Assembly (NCBI GenBank): GCA_035696365.1
Contig: DASRQS010000052.1
Span: forward strand, 124,001-188,000
Length of the DNA stretch: 64,000 nt
Source: JALYLC01 sp035696365
GTDB lineage: Bacteria > Actinomycetota > Thermoleophilia > Gaiellales > JALYLC01
Direction of reading: 5' to 3'
Position 1 is the stretch's first letter. The number at the start of each line of letters is the position of its first letter. The notes beneath the pieces were generated by a model. That model did not search any database, had not been told where the DNA came from, and saw only the letters and a program-made list of their open reading frames with translations. The translations under genes and the position numbers were made by a program. Positions 25,851-33,122 of this stretch are shown here, piece after piece.

Positions 25851-27622
25851 GCACCGTAGGCGACACCGGCCTGACGCGTGCCGATGATGTCGGTGCCCGC
25901 TCGTCGCGCCGCTGGCTGCCGCTGCTCGCGCTGGCCGTCCTGGTGCTCTTCGCGGGCGTCGGCAGCGCGCTGGCTTGGCGACAGTACCGCGATGCGCAGA
26001 GGACCGATCTCAAGGATGCGCGAGCCAAGGCCGTGGTCGCCGCAACGGTGTTCGACACCGCCTTCGGAGGTCAGATCGCGGCGCTGAGCTCGATCTCCCA
26101 GGCACCCGTGGTCGTGAGCATCGACGAGACCGGGATGCTGGAGTACTTCAAGCGACTTACACGCAAGAACGGCAAGCTGTTCACCGGCGGCCTCGCGTGG
26201 ATCGATCGCAAGGGCGCGGTGCGCGCGGCCACGAACGGAACGAGGCCCGGGCAGATCGCCGTCTCCGACCGCGCCTATTTCAAGTCCGCCATGCGGACGG
26301 GACAGCCGTACGTCAGCGCCGGTCTGACTGGGCGACAGAGCCACAAGCAGGTGATCGTGATCTCCGTGCCGACGCGTGACCGCAACGGCGAGATCACGGG
26401 CGTGCTCGCCGCGACGCTGCTGATCAAGCAGCCGACGGCCGGCGGCCAGGCGCGCTCCATCGCCCTCGGCTACTCGGGCCTCGCCATCCTCGACCGGGAG
26501 AATCAGCTGGTCCTCTCGGGCTTCCGGCACCCGCGCAGCCTGGTTGCGCTGCGCAAGTTCGGGAAGGCGGACTCGGGCGTCCTCTCGGACGTGCAGGGCC
26601 TCGACGGCAAGCCGGGGCACGTGGTCGCCTTCGCGCACTCGAAGACGCCGCAGTGGAGCGTGATCCTCGACCGTCCGCGCTCCGAGATCTTCGGCGGCGC
26701 ACGCCGCAGCCTCGGCATCGAGCTCGCGCTGATCGCAGGTGCGACCCTGATCGGCTTCGCGGTGCTCGCCTGGATCCTCACACGCCTGCGCGCGGAGACC
26801 CGCGCGCTGGACGCGCAGTCTCTCCGGCGGCGGAAACGCTACGAGGAGGAGCACCGCGTCGCAACGACGCTCCAGCGCAGCCTGCTCTCCGAGATACCGC
26901 AGATCGAGGCCGTCGATACCGCAGCGCGCTATCAGGCGGGCAGCACCGGACTCGAGGTCGGAGGCGACTGGTACGACGTGATTCGTCGCCCCGACGGGAT
27001 CGTCCACGTCAGCGTTGGCGACGTGGCGGGGCGCGGCGTCGCCGCAGCGGCGCTCATGGGCCAGCTGCGCAATGCCTTCCGCGCCTATGCCTACGACCAC
27101 GATTCGCCGGCGGAGATCATGTGGCGCCTGATCCGCCACATGGGCGACGAGGAGATGGCCACCGCGGTCTGCATCACGATCGACCCGGACGCGCGACAGC
27201 TCGCCTACTCGTCAGCAGGCCATCCCCCGCCGCTGCTGCGCGACGACGACTCGGGCGGAGTGATGCGTCTCGATCGCGCGCAGGCTCCGCCGCTCGGCTT
27301 CATCTCTCCCGATGCCGTGATCGAGGCCCAGGTCCCGTTGCCGCCGCGCGCGACGCTGCTGGCCTATACGGACGGCGTCATCGAGCGGCGCGACCGCGTG
27401 ATCGACGAGGGGATCGAGCGGCTGGAGCTGGTCTTCGGCTCGCTCGACCCCGCCGTTCCCGCCGACGTCCTGGCCGACACGCTCATCCACGAGGTCGCAG
27501 AGGTGACAGCGGCGGACGACGACATCGCCCTGCTCGTCATGCGGTTCCTCGACCTGCAGGCGACGTCCGGCGCGCCGCGCTCCAGCGCTCTGGTGGATGT
27601 CGCACAGATGCCCGAGGCCTAG
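25847..27622 (+). CDS. Cache-domain SpoIIE (PP2C) sensor phosphatase
   Basis: A 591-residue membrane phosphatase: TM1 (LLALAVLVLFAGVGSALAW), an extracytoplasmic Cache-type sensor (about 45-280, with VSDRAYFKSAMRTGQPYVS, a dCache hallmark), TM2 (IELALIAGATLIGFAVLAWIL), and a SpoIIE domain with VGGDWYDVI, SVGDVAGRGVAAAA, SAGHPPPLL, YTDGVIER and DDDIALLVM. It is a second phosphatase for the same STAS protein, reading a different, probably small-molecule, signal. The ATG overlaps the STAS stop. Confidence 0.88.
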   Translation: MSTVGDTGLTRADDVGARSSRRWLPLLALAVLVLFAGVGSALAWRQYRDAQRTDLKDARAKAVVAATVFDTAFGGQIAALSSISQAPVVVSIDETGMLEYFKRLTRKNGKLFTGGLAWIDRKGAVRAATNGTRPGQIAVSDRAYFKSAMRTGQPYVSAGLTGRQSHKQVIVISVPTRDRNGEITGVLAATLLIKQPTAGGQARSIALGYSGLAILDRENQLVLSGFRHPRSLVALRKFGKADSGVLSDVQGLDGKPGHVVAFAHSKTPQWSVILDRPRSEIFGGARRSLGIELALIAGATLIGFAVLAWILTRLRAETRALDAQSLRRRKRYEEEHRVATTLQRSLLSEIPQIEAVDTAARYQAGSTGLEVGGDWYDVIRRPDGIVHVSVGDVAGRGVAAAALMGQLRNAFRAYAYDHDSPAEIMWRLIRHMGDEEMATAVCITIDPDARQLAYSSAGHPPPLLRDDDSGGVMRLDRAQAPPLGFISPDAVIEAQVPLPPRATLLAYTDGVIERRDRVIDEGIERLELVFGSLDPAVPADVLADTLIHEVAEVTAADDDIALLVMRFLDLQATSGAPRSSALVDVAQMPEA

Positions 27623-27636
27623 CGCGAGGCCGTCCG

Positions 27637-28266
27637 ATGACCGCGCAACCCGGAGCCGCGCAGTTCGTGCCGGACACCTCCGGCCTCGCGGAGTTGCGCG
27701 CCGCTGCAGCGAGCTGCAAGGGCTGCGACCTCTGGCGCCACGCCACGCAGACGGTCTTCGGCGAGGGGCCCGCGCCCGCCGGCCTCATGCTCGTCGGCGA
27801 ACAGCCCGGCGATCGGGAGGATCTCGAGGGACACCCCTTCGTGGGGCCCGCGGGCCACGTGCTCGACACGGCCCTCGAGCGCGCCGGAATCGACCGGAGC
27901 CGCGTCTATCTGACGAACGCGGTCAAGCACTTCCGCTTCAAGGAGCGTGGCAAGCGTCGCCTGCACGAGAAGCCCACGCGCTCGCAGATCGTCGCCTGCC
28001 AGCCGTGGCTCCGGGCCGAGATCGAGGTCGTCGAGCCGGGCCTGCTCGTGCTCATGGGAGCGGTGGCGGCGCAGTCGCTGCTCGGCAGCGACTTCAGCGT
28101 GATGCGCCGGAGGGGCATCGTGCCCGACGCCCCTCCGGGCCTGCCGCCGGTGCTCGCCACGGTCCACCCCTCCTCGATCCTGCGCGCACCCGACGATCAG
28201 CGACACGCGCGCATGGAGGAGTACGTCGCGGATCTGCGCGCGGCCGCAGCGCTGCTGGCGCGCTGA
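27637..28266 (+). CDS. udgX: UdgX-type uracil-DNA glycosylase (covalent uracil binder)
   Basis: A 209-residue family 4/5-like uracil-DNA glycosylase. Motif A reads GEQPGDREDLEGHPFVGPAG, with the GEQPGD form of UdgX; Cys residues CKGC match iron-sulfur ligands; the R-loop reads GKRRLHEKP, matching the UdgX KRRIH motif whose His attacks the sugar and forms a permanent link to uracil sites (here about H110; H109 in the Mycobacterium smegmatis protein). The final motif is HPSSILR. It acts in DNA protection or repair. ATG 27637 follows the phosphatase gene by 14 bp. Confidence 0.88.
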   Translation: MTAQPGAAQFVPDTSGLAELRAAAASCKGCDLWRHATQTVFGEGPAPAGLMLVGEQPGDREDLEGHPFVGPAGHVLDTALERAGIDRSRVYLTNAVKHFRFKERGKRRLHEKPTRSQIVACQPWLRAEIEVVEPGLLVLMGAVAAQSLLGSDFSVMRRRGIVPDAPPGLPPVLATVHPSSILRAPDDQRHARMEEYVADLRAAAALLAR

Positions 28267-28334
28267 AAACGGCTTGGTCACGAGCGTTCAGGCGCGGATG
28301 TTTCGTTCGTGCAGAATGCGGCAACGTCAGAGGT

Positions 28335-28589
28335 ATGAGTGCGAGCCGCCAGCTGATCTCGTGCCCCGAGTGCAGTAGCGTCTTGGTCCAGTTCGACGCC
28401 TGGCGGGCGGTCGGGGAGAACGGCGCGGTGATCGAGCGTCACTGCCCGGAGTGCTGGCACTCGGACGAGCTCTCCGTCAACATCGCCGTCGCCGACGTCC
28501 TCAACGAGCACGCTGCGGAGCTCACGACCAGTCTCGAAGAGCTCGCAGACTGCCTCGAGTCGGCCAGCGAGCTCTGGATCTCCCGCTAG
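28335..28589 (+). CDS. Small zinc-ribbon protein
   Basis: An 84-residue protein with two CPEC knuckles (SCPECSSV near residue 10 and HCPECWHS near 38), which would hold one Zn ion, followed by an acidic helical C-terminus (LNEHAAELTTSLEELADCLE). No family assignment; possibly a nucleic-acid or protein adaptor. ATG 28335 is preceded by AGAGGT. It is convergent with the HtrA-like gene, with a tandem repeat in the gap. Confidence 0.7.
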   Translation: MSASRQLISCPECSSVLVQFDAWRAVGENGAVIERHCPECWHSDELSVNIAVADVLNEHAAELTTSLEELADCLESASELWISR

Positions 28590-28674
28590 CTTCCGTCGCG
28601 GGCCATGGCGTCGTACTGGCGGGCGCTGCGCTCTCCGTCGGTCATCTCCCCGGAAGCTGCAGCAGGATCGGCGT

Positions 28675-28744
28675 GCGCAACACTTGGGGTCTGGCCCTTG
28701 ATGTCCCGCGCGCACCACTCGGGGTCTGACCCTTGATGTCCCGC
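28675..28744. repeat. Tandem 35-bp repeat carrying GGGGTCTGRCCC core
   Basis: Two directly adjacent 35-bp copies (28675-28709 and 28710-28744) differ at three positions. Each holds the core GGGGTCTG(G/A)CCC followed by TTGATGTCCCGC. The same core, as a longer palindrome, occurs at 35169-35203 and 55406-55436. It fills the convergent gap between the zinc-ribbon gene and the HtrA-like gene; the rest of the 169-bp gap shows no gene. Confidence 0.75.
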
Positions 28745-28758
28745 CGCTCTCGAGCGGG

Positions 28759-29730
28759 TCAGCCCACGAGCTCTCCGGGCACGACGGTCAGCGTCCGCTC
28801 ACGGCCTGCGCGCAGCACGGTGAACTCGACCTCCCGGCCGATGCGCTCGTCGATCATCAGGCGCTGCAGGTCGGTGGCGTCCTCGACTGCCACCCCGTCG
28901 ACCGCCAGCAGGAGATCTCCGATCTGAACGCCGGCGCGCGCCGCCGCCCCGTCCTCGATGACCTGCACGATCTCGATCGCCCGGGAGCGGCCGAGACGCG
29001 CCGCGGTCGCCGGCGGCAGCGGCCGCGGAGCGACGGCGACCCCGAGCTGAGCGCGCCTGACGCGGCCATCGCGCATCAGCGTGGAGATGATCGTCTCTGT
29101 CGCCCGGTTGATGGGCACCGCCAGGCCGAGACCGAAGCCGGCCAGGGCAGTGTTGATGCCGACCACCCTGCAGGCGCTGTCGACCAGAGCGCCACCCGAG
29201 TTGCCCGGGTTCAGGGCGGCGTCCGTCTGGATGACGTTCTCGATCAGCCGCTGCGGCCCGCCTCGCCGCCCGGCCGGAAGGGAGCGCCCGAGGCCGCTCA
29301 CGACACCGGCCGTGACCGAGCTGGCGAAGCCATGGGGATTGCCGATGGCGACAACGAGCTGGCCCACTCGCAACTGTTCGGCGTCTCCCATGCGCGCGGG
29401 CTCGAGATCGCCGGCCTCCGCGCGCAGCACGGCCAGATCCGAGAGGCGATCCGAGCCCACGACGGAGATGCGGGTCTCGCGGCCGTCGGGGAAGCTGGCC
29501 GTCACCTCGGCCGCTCGTTCGACGACATGGGCCGAGGTCAGCAGGAAGCCGTCGGGCGCGATGACCACCGCGCTCCCGCCCCCGATGCCATCGCCCCGCC
29601 GCGTGCGCCGGATGACCCGGAGGTTGGCGACGCTGGCCGACAGGCTCTCGGCGATCTCGATGACCGTGCGCGAGTAAGCGTCGAGCGCCGCCTCGGAGCC
29701 TGCCGCCAGAGCTGCGACGTCGCCGCTCAT
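28759..29730 (-). CDS. Cytoplasmic HtrA-like serine protease with PDZ domain
   Basis: A 323-residue trypsin-like protease: triad His in LTSAHVVERA (H68), Asp in SDRLSDLAVL (D98), Ser in NPGNSGGALV (S178), then one PDZ domain (about 235-320: LGVAVAPRPLP, then IVQVIEDGAAARAGVQIGDLL). Unlike DegP/HtrA it has no signal peptide or membrane helix, so it should act in the cytoplasm. Its ATG overlaps the stop of the MarR-PDZ gene (ATGA), and the two PDZ domains share the LGVAVAP entry, which suggests a common origin and physical or regulatory coupling. Confidence 0.87.
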   Translation of the reverse strand: MSGDVAALAAGSEAALDAYSRTVIEIAESLSASVANLRVIRRTRRGDGIGGGSAVVIAPDGFLLTSAHVVERAAEVTASFPDGRETRISVVGSDRLSDLAVLRAEAGDLEPARMGDAEQLRVGQLVVAIGNPHGFASSVTAGVVSGLGRSLPAGRRGGPQRLIENVIQTDAALNPGNSGGALVDSACRVVGINTALAGFGLGLAVPINRATETIISTLMRDGRVRRAQLGVAVAPRPLPPATAARLGRSRAIEIVQVIEDGAAARAGVQIGDLLLAVDGVAVEDATDLQRLMIDERIGREVEFTVLRAGRERTLTVVPGELVG

Positions 29731-30473
29731 TCCGCCTGCACTCCCTCGAACTGCACCGTCAGCTCGCGCGGCTCGGCGCCTCGCAGCACGCGCACCTTCA
29801 GCTCCGTGCGGGCGCCGCGCACGGCGCGGTCGAGATCGCCGATGCTGCGCACCGGCTCGCCGTCGACCTCGACAACCAGGTCGCCGCGGGAAAGCTCGGC
29901 CCGGTTGGCGGGGCTGTCGGCCCTGACGCGCAGGATCAGCACGCCGGGCTGCTCGGAGAGCCCGACGGCGCCCCGCATGCGGGACGCCACCGCCGACGGG
30001 GCGACGGCGACGCCGAGGCGCGGCGTCATGCGCTCGTCCGGCTCGAAGAAGGCGAGCCAGGCCGGGATGTGCTCCGTCAGCGCCTGGAGGGCGCTCGCCG
30101 AGAGCGCCGAGAGCAGGCGCTCGGCGCGGTCGCGATAGGCCGGCTGCGCGGCCTGGACGAGCTGAAGGCCGCGCTCGGTCAGTGAGACCGTCACGCTGCG
30201 GCGGTTCTCGGGATCGCGCTCGCGGCTGATGATCCCCGCGTGCTCCAGGCGCCCGAGGCGCACGCTCATGGTTCCCGATGTCCGCCGTACCCTCGCCACG
30301 ACCTCGCGCTGGTTGAGCGTGTGCCCGGGTGCCCGCTCGAGCTCGGACAGCACCAGGAAGCTTGCCCGTGTCAGCCGGTGCTCCGCGAGCGCCTCCTCGA
30401 GCTCGGACTCGAGGTGGGCAGCGACGCCGATCGTCGCATCCACCAGAGCCTCCGCGTTCGATTCCTTCGACAT
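29727..30473 (-). CDS. MarR-family regulator fused to a C-terminal PDZ domain
   Basis: A 248-residue protein. Residues about 1-150 are a MarR winged helix (RASFLVLSELERAPG, NQREVVARVRRTSGTMSVRLGRLE, ISRERDPENRRSVTVSLTERG). Residues about 155-248 are a PDZ domain (LGVAVAPSAVA, then VLILRVRADSPANRAELSRGDLVVEVDGEPV). MarR proteins normally end after the dimerisation helices, so this fusion is unusual. ATG 30473 has AGGAG six bases upstream. It overlaps the HtrA-like gene by four bases and is preceded by a perfect palindrome in its promoter, so it probably represses its own operon. The PDZ may sense C-terminal peptides (inference). Confidence 0.87.
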   Translation of the reverse strand: MSKESNAEALVDATIGVAAHLESELEEALAEHRLTRASFLVLSELERAPGHTLNQREVVARVRRTSGTMSVRLGRLEHAGIISRERDPENRRSVTVSLTERGLQLVQAAQPAYRDRAERLLSALSASALQALTEHIPAWLAFFEPDERMTPRLGVAVAPSAVASRMRGAVGLSEQPGVLILRVRADSPANRAELSRGDLVVEVDGEPVRSIGDLDRAVRGARTELKVRVLRGAEPRELTVQFEGVQAE

Positions 30474-30486
30474 GATGCTCCTCATA

Positions 30487-30506
30487 ATTGCTTCGGTCGA
30501 AGCAAT
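30487..30506. promoter_or_regulatory. Perfect MarR-type operator over marR-PDZ promoter
   Basis: ATTGCTTCG-GT-CGAAGCAAT, a perfect 9-bp inverted repeat with a 2-bp spacer, 14 bp upstream of the marR-PDZ start. On the minus strand a TATATT -10 box (30503-30508) overlaps its edge, with TTGCCA 19 bp further upstream as a weak -35. A further half-site CGAAGCA lies at 30511-30517. The placement over the likely start point fits repression. Confidence 0.7.
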
Positions 30507-30543
30507 ATAGCGAAGCAAAGCTGAGGCGTGGCAATGAGGAGGT

Positions 30544-31119
30544 TTAGTAGCCGCGGCCCAGCAGCACCTTGGCGGCGCTGTCGAACTCCGCCTGCGATCC
30601 GATCTCGAAGCGCAGCGCGTCGGCCATGCGGTTGATGATGTTGAAGAGATACGCGACGGTGAACGCGTCGACGATCGCCTCGTCGCCGACCCCGGCATCG
30701 CGCACGCGGGCGACATCCGCCGCGGTGATGCCCTCGTGATCCAGCGTGAACTGCTCGAGCAGCGGGAGCATGGCGCGCGCGCCTGCCGAGATCTCGGCCT
30801 GGTCGAGGTTGTCGAGCCGGTCGTCGAGGACCTCGGCTCCGTACACGACCGACGCGACCGCGCCGTGGGAGCGCAGTCAGAACTCGCAGTCGTTCTTCTT
30901 CGACACGTAGGCCGCGAACAACTCGCGCTCGCCGACCGTCCACGGCGACGGCCCGCGCATGACCTCCTGGAACATCATCTTCGAGCCGAAGAACTCGCGC
31001 CGGTAGCGCAGCGTGCGCACAACGTCGGGAGCGCGCTGTCTCGAGACGACGCGGATCAGCAGGAACAGGGCCCGGTAGCGCAGCCGGTCGCCGCGGTTCA
31101 CCTCGGGCAGTCGCATCAT
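30544..31119 (-). CDS. AhpD-like peroxidase, probable selenoprotein (in-frame UGA = Sec81)
   Basis: A 191-residue reading frame interrupted only by TGA at 30877-30879. The protein reads AAYVSKKNDCEF-UGA-LRSHGAVAS, so the UGA sits where AhpD-like proteins have the second Cys of C-x2-C-x3-H. With UGA read as selenocysteine, E66, C78, Sec81 and H85 reproduce the spacing of Mycobacterium tuberculosis AhpD E118, C130, C133 and H137. The frame stays open and conserved-looking for 110 codons after the UGA. A hairpin with its apical loop 17 nt after the UGA resembles a bacterial SECIS. ATG 31119 overlaps the preceding stop (ATGA). Nonsense mutation is the alternative; selA, selB, selC and selD are not in this window. 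Confidence 0.83.
30837..30876 (-). promoter_or_regulatory. Candidate bacterial SECIS hairpin after UGA
   Basis: Folded by hand from the RNA just after the UGA: CUCC (30871-30868) pairs GGAG (30840-30837); CACG (30867-30864) pairs CGUG (30847-30844); GCGC (30863-30860) pairs GCGU (30855-30852); apical loop GGUC (30859-30856). The 3' side carries UAC and CGGU bulges. Loop distance from UGA (17 nt) and a G at the first loop position meet the published bSECIS rules. GC-rich DNA folds readily, so this is supportive rather than decisive. Confidence 0.5.
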
Positions 31120-31445
31120 CGCGAGTGCTCCCGCGCGGCTTGCTCGAGCGCGGCGAGGGCCGCCGTCAGCTGGCGGCTGGCCTGACCGACGGCCGCCGCG
31201 ACGGTGTACTCGAAGATCTCCGGGTCGCCGAGGCCCTCCGCCTGCAGCGCCGCGACATCGGCGTCCGTGACGCCGTTGGCGTCGCGTGCGACCTGATCGC
31301 AGTAGCGCCCGCGCGCACCGCCGAGCTCGCCCGGACGATCGAACGCGATCCGGCGATCGCCCGGCGGCACGGACGCATCGCCCCGCAGGACCGAGCCTTC
31401 GAGCAGCTCCCTCAGCGCGGCGAACTTCCCGCTCGCGGACGTCAC
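31116..31445 (-). CDS. Small AhpD/CMD-like companion protein without active-site cysteines
   Basis: A 109-residue protein. Its second half (VTDADVAALQAEGLGDPEIFEYTVAAAVGQ, split here at 20: VTDADVAALQAEGLGDPEIF) aligns with the C-terminal helices of the following AhpD-like protein (ITAADVARVRDAGVGDEAIV). It lacks any C-x2-C motif, so it cannot be a peroxidase alone and may pair with the next gene product. GTG 31445 overlaps the TPR stop (GTGA) and its stop overlaps the AhpD ATG. Confidence 0.7.
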   Translation of the reverse strand: MTSASGKFAALRELLEGSVLRGDASVPPGDRRIAFDRPGELGGARGRYCDQVARDANGVTDADVAALQAEGLGDPEIFEYTVAAAVGQASRQLTAALAALEQAAREHSR

Positions 31446-33109
31446 GCCGCCGCTCCGCGGCAGAAGCACGAGCCCGTGATCGGGACCGTCGCGTCGGCGA
31501 CCGCGATGTCGAGGTGCTCCTTGATTGCAGCGGCCTCGGCACACTTGCCGAGCAGCGACAGGCACTCGTGGTAGCCGTGCAGGCTCCAGACGTTGCCGGG
31601 GTGCCGGCAGGGCCGGCTGAGCGTGTCGTCGAGCCCGAGATCGGCCCGGTACACGGCCTCCGCCTCCTCCACCTTGCCCTGCTCGAGCAGCAGGGCGCCG
31701 AGCGCGTGGCGACTCGGCTGCATCCAGCCCCATGGCTCGTCGTAGGCCAGGTTGTCGTCCAGCTCGACCGAGCGGCGCAGGTGCGCGAAGGCCTCGTCGA
31801 AATCGCCGCTGCGGTAGGCGATCTCGCCGTCGAGCATCTCCGACGCCACCGCCAGGATGTCGGCGCAGGTGTTGTTGAAGACGTAACGCGTCTCGGGGAG
31901 ACGCGTGAGCGCCTCGCGGAAGAGCTGCCGCTGCTCCAGCGCGCGGGCGACGTCACCCGTGGCTGCGTGGGCCACGCCCTTCGCGTAGTGCAGCATCGCG
32001 GTCGTCGCCGCATACAGCACGGGGTCGGCCGGCAGCGGCTCGTCGATGATCTCGCGCCAGCGCCCGAAGCGCACGAGCACGTGCAGCCGCATGGGCACGA
32101 ATCCCTCGACCCAATCGGCCATGGGCGGCGTCTCGACGCGCAGCAGCTCCTCGGTGAGGGTGGCGGCCAGCTCGTCCGCCGCCTCGAGCGCGGGCTCCAT
32201 CTGCCCGAGGAACAGGGCGCCGTAGATCTTGAAGTGGTGGTTGTGGCAGCGATAGAGCGTGTAGAAGTTGAGCGCGCCCTCCCGCTCCAGGAACTTCTGG
32301 TCGGCCTCGATGGCGCGCTCGTTGCTCGTGATCACCTCGCGGTAGCGGCCGCACAGCACGTCGATGTGGGTCGGCATGTGGCGCAGATGTCCCGCGTCGG
32401 GAACGAGCTCGCGCAGCTGCTCCGCCGCCGGCGCGGCCCGCTCGGGGAACGGCGACATCTCCATTGCATGCACGTACATGTGCAGGAGGCCGGGGTGCGA
32501 CCTCGCCGAGTCCCCTATCGCCCGCTCCAGCACCGCGAGCGCCTCCAGCGTGTCGGCGCCCTCCGACGGCTCACCGCTCTGCAGGTCCCAGAGCTGCCAG
32601 GGCGTCCGGCAGATGAGCGCCTCGGCGAACAGGCTCGCGACATCCTGGTCGTCGCCGAACCGCGCATAGGCGGTGCGCAGGCCCGCGGCGTAGGCGTCAC
32701 TCCAGAGCGAGAACTCCTCGGGCGGCGTGGACTCCGGGAAGCGGGCGCCCAGAGCCTCGATCAGCGCCTGCTCCACCGGGTCGCCCCCCGTACTCAGCGA
32801 GCGTGCACGCTCGACGGCGGCGCGCGCCGCCACCACCACCTCCGCGAGCTCCTCGGGGTCGAACGCGTCCCAGTCCTTGTTGTAGTTCGGGCCCAGCGCG
32901 TAGGCGATGCCCCAGTGCGCCATCGCACAGGCCGGATCCGCCTCGGCCGCCCGCTGGAAGCAGCGCACCGCCTCCTCGTGGTTGAAGCCGTAGGCCCAGA
33001 CCAACCCTCGATCGAACCAGGCCTGCGCATCGGCCGAGGAGGTCGAGACCGGCCGGGTGTACGAGCCGAGGTCGTACGCGTAGTCGATCACGGTGGCCGA
33101 TTCTCGCAC
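31442..33109 (-). CDS. Tetratricopeptide-repeat protein with His-rich motifs
   Basis: A 555-residue soluble TPR protein. TPR units are visible at AQAWFDRGLVWAYGFNHEEA, ACAMAHWGIAYALGPNY, and near the C-terminus at EIAYRSGDFDEAFAHLRRSV and LGALLLEQGKVEEAEAVYR. Conserved-looking His clusters (LLHMYVHAMEMS, HLRHMPTHIDVL, YRCHNHHFKIYG) suggest a metal or cofactor site. It ends in GSCFCRG, with a C-x-C pair. GTG 33109 follows the SRPBCC gene by 13 bp; the stop overlaps the CMD-like gene. Function unknown, but the context is peroxide or redox stress. Confidence 0.83.
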   Translation of the reverse strand: MRESATVIDYAYDLGSYTRPVSTSSADAQAWFDRGLVWAYGFNHEEAVRCFQRAAEADPACAMAHWGIAYALGPNYNKDWDAFDPEELAEVVVAARAAVERARSLSTGGDPVEQALIEALGARFPESTPPEEFSLWSDAYAAGLRTAYARFGDDQDVASLFAEALICRTPWQLWDLQSGEPSEGADTLEALAVLERAIGDSARSHPGLLHMYVHAMEMSPFPERAAPAAEQLRELVPDAGHLRHMPTHIDVLCGRYREVITSNERAIEADQKFLEREGALNFYTLYRCHNHHFKIYGALFLGQMEPALEAADELAATLTEELLRVETPPMADWVEGFVPMRLHVLVRFGRWREIIDEPLPADPVLYAATTAMLHYAKGVAHAATGDVARALEQRQLFREALTRLPETRYVFNNTCADILAVASEMLDGEIAYRSGDFDEAFAHLRRSVELDDNLAYDEPWGWMQPSRHALGALLLEQGKVEEAEAVYRADLGLDDTLSRPCRHPGNVWSLHGYHECLSLLGKCAEAAAIKEHLDIAVADATVPITGSCFCRGAAA

Positions 33110-33122
33110 ACGGCGCTGCGAA

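Noticed and set aside
28675..28744. Tandem 35-bp repeats as a CRISPR array.
   Set aside because: The two copies are directly adjacent with no spacer, only two units, and no cas genes.
30544..30846. A separate 100-residue gene starting inside the AhpD region.
   Set aside because: It is in frame with the upstream half across a single UGA, and together they restore all AhpD catalytic residues; an independent start has no ribosome site.
30544..31119. AhpD gene as a pseudogene with nonsense mutation.
   Set aside because: Kept as the alternative, but UGA falls exactly on the peroxidatic Cys, no other lesion is present, and a hairpin follows at SECIS distance.
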